From NCBI RefSeq assembly GCF_026616195.1, contig NZ_JANHDH010000001.1:1364001-1428000 (forward strand): DNA of 64,000 nucleotides, in the 5' to 3' direction. Shown here one piece after another: positions 60,086-64,000 of the stretch. A program made the position numbers and the translations under genes. The notes beneath the pieces are model-generated. The model was not told the origin of the DNA. It searched no databases and worked only from the letters and a program-made list of their open reading frames with translations. Numbering within the stretch: the stretch's first letter is position 1; each line of letters begins with the position of its first letter. This DNA comes from Haloarchaeobius amylolyticus (GTDB taxonomy: Archaea > Halobacteriota > Halobacteria > Halobacteriales > Natrialbaceae).

Positions 60086-60983
60086 CGGCCTCTTCGGCAA
60101 CCGGCGCCGACTCCTCGCCCAGAACGCTCGCCGGAACGAGGACGCGGTGACCCACGACGACGCCACGAGCGACACCGGGTTCACCCCCTACACCGGCGAC
60201 ACCGGGACCGCCGACGCCGGTTCTGCGGACGCGTCGGCGTCGACCGCGAGCACGAAGCAACGCGTGGAACGCGTCCGCCAGAAGGTCGAGGCGCTCATCG
60301 AGGGCGGCCGCGCGAACGGTTACGACCTCGCCGCCCAGAACCTCGAGGACTGGCTCGAAGAGACCTACGCGAACGGGACGAAGACGGTCCCCGCGGCACA
60401 TTTCAAGACCTCCCCGGACATCCAGCAGGCGCTCGTCTCGGAACACCGACCCAAGATCGTCGAGGGTGCCCGGAAGCGCCTCCACGGCAGCGTGGACGAG
60501 AAGTTCCCGAAACAGCGGTTCGACCTGCTCTGTGGCGACATGCAGGTCGGGCCAGCCCCGAACACGCTGAAGACGACGAAGCCCGCGAACGTCGGGCGGG
60601 CGACGCTGTACTGGGACGAATCCGTCACCCTGAGCGACGAGCTGTTCTACGCCTTCGGCGGCGTCACGGTCCACTCCGAGGTCGAGCTACGCGCCCAGCT
60701 GGCCGGCCAGGACCTCGCCGACGGCTGGACCGTCGAGGTGCTCTCGTGGACCTGCCAGGTCTGTGACCGCTACAACTGGGACGCGAACAAGGCCACGCTG
60801 ATTCCCGGCTTCGGCAACGTCTCCGACGCGGAGCTGAAGATCCTGGAGGAACACGGGCAGGCGGCTCCCTACGACGTTCGCTCCGAGGAGTGGTCGGTGT
60901 CGGACCCACGCGTCGTCGGGACGTTCGACGTGGCTGGCCCGCCAGGCGCGACGCAGGAGTCGCAGTCGCAGGGACAGCAGTAG
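60078..60983 (+). CDS. Unrecognised 301-residue protein with CxxC motif, cassette gene 2
   Basis: Its ATG overlaps the stop of cassette gene 1 (ATGACTGA), so the two are translationally coupled. Residues 28-60 are a Thr/Asp/Ala-rich disordered linker, and 60-140 are helical (VERVRQKVEALIEGGRANGY). Residues 175-275 are beta-rich with WTVEVLSWTCQVCDRYNWDA (217-236) followed by LIPGFGNVSDAELKILEEHG and PYDVRSEEW. That last block is like the C-terminal block of some uncharacterised bacterial proteins (typically with DxYDWH and a final AKPF-type motif), by my recollection. The Gln/Ser tail is disordered. No signal peptide. Function unknown. Confidence 0.78.
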   Translation: MTDGLFGNRRRLLAQNARRNEDAVTHDDATSDTGFTPYTGDTGTADAGSADASASTASTKQRVERVRQKVEALIEGGRANGYDLAAQNLEDWLEETYANGTKTVPAAHFKTSPDIQQALVSEHRPKIVEGARKRLHGSVDEKFPKQRFDLLCGDMQVGPAPNTLKTTKPANVGRATLYWDESVTLSDELFYAFGGVTVHSEVELRAQLAGQDLADGWTVEVLSWTCQVCDRYNWDANKATLIPGFGNVSDAELKILEEHGQAAPYDVRSEEWSVSDPRVVGTFDVAGPPGATQESQSQGQQ

Positions 60984-61004
60984 CCCCGCAACCGAACGGG
61001 AACC

Positions 61005-61014
61005 TCTTTTTTGC
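61005..61014 (+). promoter_or_regulatory. TATA box of the MBL-like gene
   Basis: TCTTTTTTGC centred about 25 bases before the ATG at 61035, supporting that start over an upstream in-frame one at 61011. Confidence 0.6.
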
Positions 61015-61034
61015 GGCTCGCTGACAGTCCTCGT

Positions 61035-61742
61035 ATGCCGGTGTACGACCGAGGCCACGCGACCGACTACGCGGTCGTCGACGAGTTCGACGGCGGCGTC
61101 GGCTGGCTCGCCCACCCCGACGAAGAAGGCAAACGTACCAGCCACGCGATCCGCGGCGACGACGGGCGCGTCTGGCTGTTCGACCCCATCGACGCCGAGG
61201 GTATCGAGGACGTGTACGCCGACCTCGGCGAGGTGGCGGGCGTCGCCGTCTGCTCGAGCTGGCACGCCCGCGACGCCGCCACCTTCGCCCGACGCCACGA
61301 CGTGCCGGTGTACGCCCCGACGTGGCTGGGGCGGGTGGGCGACCTGCTCGACGCGCCCATCGAACGCTACGAGGGCGAACTCGGCACCTCGGGCTTCGCG
61401 GTCCGCCGGGTCGACCCCCTCCCGGGCTGGCAGGAGGCCGTCTGCTTCCGAGCGTCGGACCGGACCCTCTACGTCCCGGACGTGCTGAGCACGGCGATGA
61501 AGTCCTGCGTCGGCGACGAGCGCATCGGCCTCTTCCTGTTCGCGCGGTTCTTCCCGCCCCGGGCGGCGTTCGCCGACTGGCACCCCGACCGCATCCTCGT
61601 CGGCCACGGGACCGGCGTGTTCGAGGACGCCGACGCCGCCCTGCAGGACGCCCTCGCCGGTGCCCGCCGCCGCCTCCCGCGCGGACTACTCACGCGCGGG
61701 CCGGCACAGGTACGCGCGATGCTCGGGGCGGTGCGGGACTGA
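61035..61742 (+). CDS. Degenerate metallo-beta-lactamase-like protein
   Basis: A 235-residue cytoplasmic protein. The order of elements follows the metallo-beta-lactamase fold: VWLFDPIDAEGIEDVYADLG, then SSWHARDAATFARRHDVPVY where the HxHxDH metal motif should be, TLYVPDVLST for the later Asp, and ILVGHGTGVFED for the final His. Of the first motif only one His and one Asp remain (S-W-H-A-R-D), so a normal two-metal site is unlikely. It may have one metal or be non-enzymatic. Role unknown. Confidence 0.65.
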   Translation: MPVYDRGHATDYAVVDEFDGGVGWLAHPDEEGKRTSHAIRGDDGRVWLFDPIDAEGIEDVYADLGEVAGVAVCSSWHARDAATFARRHDVPVYAPTWLGRVGDLLDAPIERYEGELGTSGFAVRRVDPLPGWQEAVCFRASDRTLYVPDVLSTAMKSCVGDERIGLFLFARFFPPRAAFADWHPDRILVGHGTGVFEDADAALQDALAGARRRLPRGLLTRGPAQVRAMLGAVRD

Positions 61743-61840
61743 CAAACCGTCGGAAACTCCCCGAGCGTTCCCAGTTTGTGCCTCGTCAGCATACAGCAGT
61801 CGAGATGCTGCAAAAATTGCCACGAGCGGCGAATGGCAGG

Positions 61841-61850
61841 TCTTTTAGGC
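61841..61850 (+). promoter_or_regulatory. TATA box of the isocitrate dehydrogenase gene
   Basis: TCTTTTAGGC centred about 29 bases before the ATG at 61875, supporting this start rather than the in-frame ATG at 61776. Confidence 0.65.
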
Positions 61851-61874
61851 ACCTCTGCCGAGGCTCTAGACGAC

Positions 61875-63155
61875 ATGAGCTACGACTACGACAAAGTGGA
61901 CGTCCCGGCCGATGGTGAGCCGGTCCAGGTCGTCGACGAGGAGAACGACGAACTCGACATCCCCGAGACACCCATCGTCCCCATCATCCACGGGGACGGT
62001 ATCGGCAAGGACGTCGGCCCGGCCGCCCAGAAGGTCCTGAGCGCGGCCGCCGAGGCCACCGGACGCGACATCGCGTGGATGCGTGTCTACGCCGGTGAGT
62101 CCGCTCGCGAGCGATACGACGGCGAGAACCTGCCGGACGACACCGTCAACGCCATCGACGAGTTCCGCGTCGCCATCAAGGGCCCGCTCACGACGCCCGT
62201 CGGCGCCGGCTTCCGCAGCCTCAACGTCGCCCTCCGCCAGACGCTCGACTTCTACGCGAACGTCCGCCCGACCTACTACCTCGACGGCGTCCCGTCCCCC
62301 ATGAAGAAGCCCGAGGACATGAACATGGTCACCTTCCGTGAGAACACGGAGGACGTCTACGCCGGCATCGAGTGGGAGCAGGGCACCGAGGACGTCGAGA
62401 AGGTCCGCAACTTCGTCGAGGAGGAGATGGGCTTCGACGAGACGATGCACGATGGTCCCATCGGCATCGGCATCAAGCCCATCACCGAGAAGGGCAGCAA
62501 GCGCCTCGTCCGCAAGGCCATCGACTACGCCATCGAGCACGACCGCGACAAGGTCACGCTCGTCCACAAGGGGAACATCATGAAGTTCACCGAGGGGCAG
62601 TTCTCGGAGTGGGGCATGGAGGTCGCCGAGGAGGAGTACCCCGACGACGAGGTCTTCGCCGCACCCGACTCCCTCTGGGAGACCCAGGACGACATCGACA
62701 TCCCCGAGGGCGCCGTCATGGTCGAGGAGCGCCTCGCCGACGCGATGCTCCAGTGGATGCAGCTGCGCACCGACGAGTTCGACGTGCTCGCCATGCCGAA
62801 CCTCAACGGTGACTACCTCTCCGACGCCGCCGGCGCCCAGATCGGTGGCCTCGGCATCGCGCCCGGCGCGAACTTCGGTGACGCCCGCGTGCTCGCCGAG
62901 CCGGTCCACGGCTCCGCGCCCAAGCGCGCCGGCCAGGACCAGGCGAACCCGACCGCACTCATCCTCTCCGGCCGCCTGATGTTCGACTACATGGGCTGGA
63001 AGGACGCCGCCGAGCTCGTCCGTGACGCCGTCGAGGAGACCATCTCCTCCGGCACCGTCACCTACGACCTCGAGCGCAACCTCGAGGACGCCGAGAAGGT
63101 CTCCACGACCGAGTTCGCCGACACCGTCATCGAGAACATTCACGACCTCGCGTAA
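61875..63155 (+). CDS. icd: Isocitrate dehydrogenase (NADP-type)
   Basis: Oxidises isocitrate to 2-oxoglutarate in the citric acid cycle. The 426 residues show IPIIHGDGIGKDVGPA-like entry (here VPIIHGDGIGKDVG), the substrate site MVTFRENTEDVYAGIEW, the catalytic Lys in LVHKGNIMKFTEG and the metal-site NLNGDYLSDAAGAQIGGLG. GSAPKRAGQDQANPTA lies in the cofactor region. The length matches other haloarchaeal enzymes. The stop codon lies in the loop of a small hairpin. Confidence 0.95.
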   Translation: MSYDYDKVDVPADGEPVQVVDEENDELDIPETPIVPIIHGDGIGKDVGPAAQKVLSAAAEATGRDIAWMRVYAGESARERYDGENLPDDTVNAIDEFRVAIKGPLTTPVGAGFRSLNVALRQTLDFYANVRPTYYLDGVPSPMKKPEDMNMVTFRENTEDVYAGIEWEQGTEDVEKVRNFVEEEMGFDETMHDGPIGIGIKPITEKGSKRLVRKAIDYAIEHDRDKVTLVHKGNIMKFTEGQFSEWGMEVAEEEYPDDEVFAAPDSLWETQDDIDIPEGAVMVEERLADAMLQWMQLRTDEFDVLAMPNLNGDYLSDAAGAQIGGLGIAPGANFGDARVLAEPVHGSAPKRAGQDQANPTALILSGRLMFDYMGWKDAAELVRDAVEETISSGTVTYDLERNLEDAEKVSTTEFADTVIENIHDLA

Positions 63156-63214
63156 AGCGAGTCGTGGGTCTGCCGGGCTTCGCCCGGCAACATCGAAAAG
63201 CTCGCGTAAGCGAG
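63147..63214. repeat. Repeated stop-codon hairpin flanking a GC-rich hairpin
   Basis: CTCGC-GTAAA-GCGAG at 63147-63161 contains the icd stop in its loop. CTCGC-GTAA-GCGAG recurs at 63201-63214. Between them is the perfect 7-base hairpin GCCGGGC-TTC-GCCCGGC at 63172-63188. Three hairpins in 68 bases just after a highly expressed gene may act as a 3' end or mRNA-stability element. The remaining bases to 63350 hold only a TATA-like AGAGTTATCG (63317-63326) for the next gene. Confidence 0.6.
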
Positions 63215-63350
63215 TCCTCGAACCACCACGTTCCGTTCTTCTTTCGCGCGCGTCGTCGCGACCACGCGCCCGTCCACTCCGTAGTCGTCCCGACCCCTCC
63301 AGCGCCGGGTCGTACGTAGAGTTATCGTGGTAGCAGCCCTCTCTCCGGGC

Positions 63351-64000
63351 ATGGCGATCATCGCGGAGGTGACGATCGCCTCGGATGCGTTCCCGCTGGG
63401 GCAGCTGACGCTGGAGGAACCAGGGATGCGGATCGAACTCGAACGGGTAGTGCCGACCGACGACACGGTCATCCCGTTCTTCTGGGCGCAGGGGGGCGAC
63501 TTCGAGGCGTTCGAACGACGGGCGGGCGAACTCGAATCGGTCGACAGGTTGACCGTACTGGACAGGCTGGACGACGCGGTGCTGTACCGCGTCACGTGGG
63601 GCGAGGACGTGGTGAGCTTCGTCTCGGTCATCGCCGACCTCGGGGCGACCATCCTCGAGGCACACGGCAACCACAAGTGGCTGTTCCGGTTGCGGTTCCG
63701 TGACCACGGCGACCTCTCGGCGTTCAGCAGCTGGTGTGCCGAGAACGAGGTCCCGTTCGAGCTGCGGCGCCTGCACTCCCTCGCGGACGTGCAGGGCCAG
63801 TCGTACGACTTCGGGCTCACCGACGAACAGCGCGAGGCGCTGGAGATCGCGGTGCGCCTCGGCTACTACAAGGTCCCGAAACGGGCGACGCTGGCGGACG
63901 TCTCGGCGAAGCTCGACATCAGCGAGCAGGCCACCGGGGAGCGCCTGCGGCGGGCGATGGACAAGCTCGCGAACGTGGTCGTGCTGGCCGACGAGGCGGC
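63351..64000 (+). CDS. Bacterio-opsin-activator (Bat) type HTH regulator, truncated by the window
   Basis: Predicted transcription factor; 216 residues visible, 3' end missing. The N-terminal domain (MAIIAEVTIASDAFPLGQLT) is the sensor-like half common to this family. The C-terminal part is the HTH_10 domain of Bat proteins: GLTDEQREALEIAVRLGYYK, PKRATLADVSAKLDISEQAT and GERLRRAMDKLANVV. Such regulators are abundant in Halobacteria, and only a few have known targets (bacterio-opsin genes, DMSO reductase). The targets of this one are unknown. Confidence 0.9.
   Translation, partial: MAIIAEVTIASDAFPLGQLTLEEPGMRIELERVVPTDDTVIPFFWAQGGDFEAFERRAGELESVDRLTVLDRLDDAVLYRVTWGEDVVSFVSVIADLGATILEAHGNHKWLFRLRFRDHGDLSAFSSWCAENEVPFELRRLHSLADVQGQSYDFGLTDEQREALEIAVRLGYYKVPKRATLADVSAKLDISEQATGERLRRAMDKLANVVVLADEA

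Noticed and set aside
58121-60184. Open frame of 687 codons on the minus strand opposite cassette gene 1
   Set aside because: It has no start context, is low in complexity (Val/Asp/Arg/Leu), and mirrors the plus-strand codon pattern. The plus frame has normal acidic haloarchaeal composition and is coupled to the next gene.

Overview
The window is a chromosome segment of a halophilic archaeon (class Halobacteria). The signs are very high G+C, strongly acidic predicted proteins, archaeal TATA boxes sitting 25-32 bases upstream of start codons (mostly leaderless transcripts), Tat-dependent lipoproteins, a PGF-CTERM surface protein, archaeal GatD, a Bat-type HTH regulator at the right edge, and many families largely confined to Halobacteria. 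I count 66 protein genes, including one 42-residue zinc-ribbon gene and two genes cut by the window edges. I found no rRNA, tRNA, CRISPR array or insertion sequence. Genus and species cannot be fixed from the sequence alone.

Layout. 1-2311: guaA(b)-pyrG nucleotide operon (minus). 2466-4166: a GNAT acetyltransferase, a ParB-like protein and a small winged-helix protein. 4168-10167: a complete five-gene peptide ABC importer operon (dppA-B-C-D-F order, minus). It is divergent from two tandem aspartoacylase/succinylglutamate desuccinylase paralogs (10346-11998). 12017-14274: small haloarchaeal proteins, a lipoprotein and an alpha/beta hydrolase, divergent from pspA through one shared TATA box. 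15347-18408: a kaiC-like ATPase overlapping a PAS histidine kinase. 18461-21752: a membrane protein, an ATP10/thioredoxin-like protein and an unusual threonyl-tRNA-synthetase-like protein without a catalytic core. 21744-23779: a dgcN-dgcA pair for D-glutamate catabolism. 24228-29687: a 7TM histidine kinase, a Vms1-like release factor, a DUF5802-like protein, a secreted Asn/Gly-rich protein, an HTH regulator and a membrane protein. 29816-33476: gatD, a GNAT, a lower-G+C lipoprotein that looks acquired, and a MoaD/SAMP-type ubiquitin-like protein.

33497-37256: a potassium channel module made of two membrane-anchored TrkA-C proteins divergent from a Kch-type channel. 37735-40187: an HPP/UspA membrane protein and a DUF547 protein. 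40552-45378: nucleoside phosphorylase, PfkB kinase, DUF63 protein, ribose-1,5-bisphosphate isomerase and deoC. This set matches the halophile nucleoside-ribose (non-carboxylating pentose bisphosphate) route. 45427-49616: two large tandem surface-protein paralogs with different C-terminal anchors. 49894-57092: a tRNA methylthiotransferase, CDF and ZIP metal transporters, an HIT protein, two small zinc-ribbon proteins, methionine aminopeptidase and a metallophosphoesterase. 57122-64000: isoaspartyl peptidase, an overlapping two-gene cassette of unrecognised proteins (58238-60983), a degenerate metallo-beta-lactamase-like protein, isocitrate dehydrogenase and the start of a Bat-like regulator.

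The best candidate for an undescribed system is the 58238-60983 cassette. The threonyl-tRNA-synthetase-like protein, which lacks the catalytic core and the key editing lysine, comes second.
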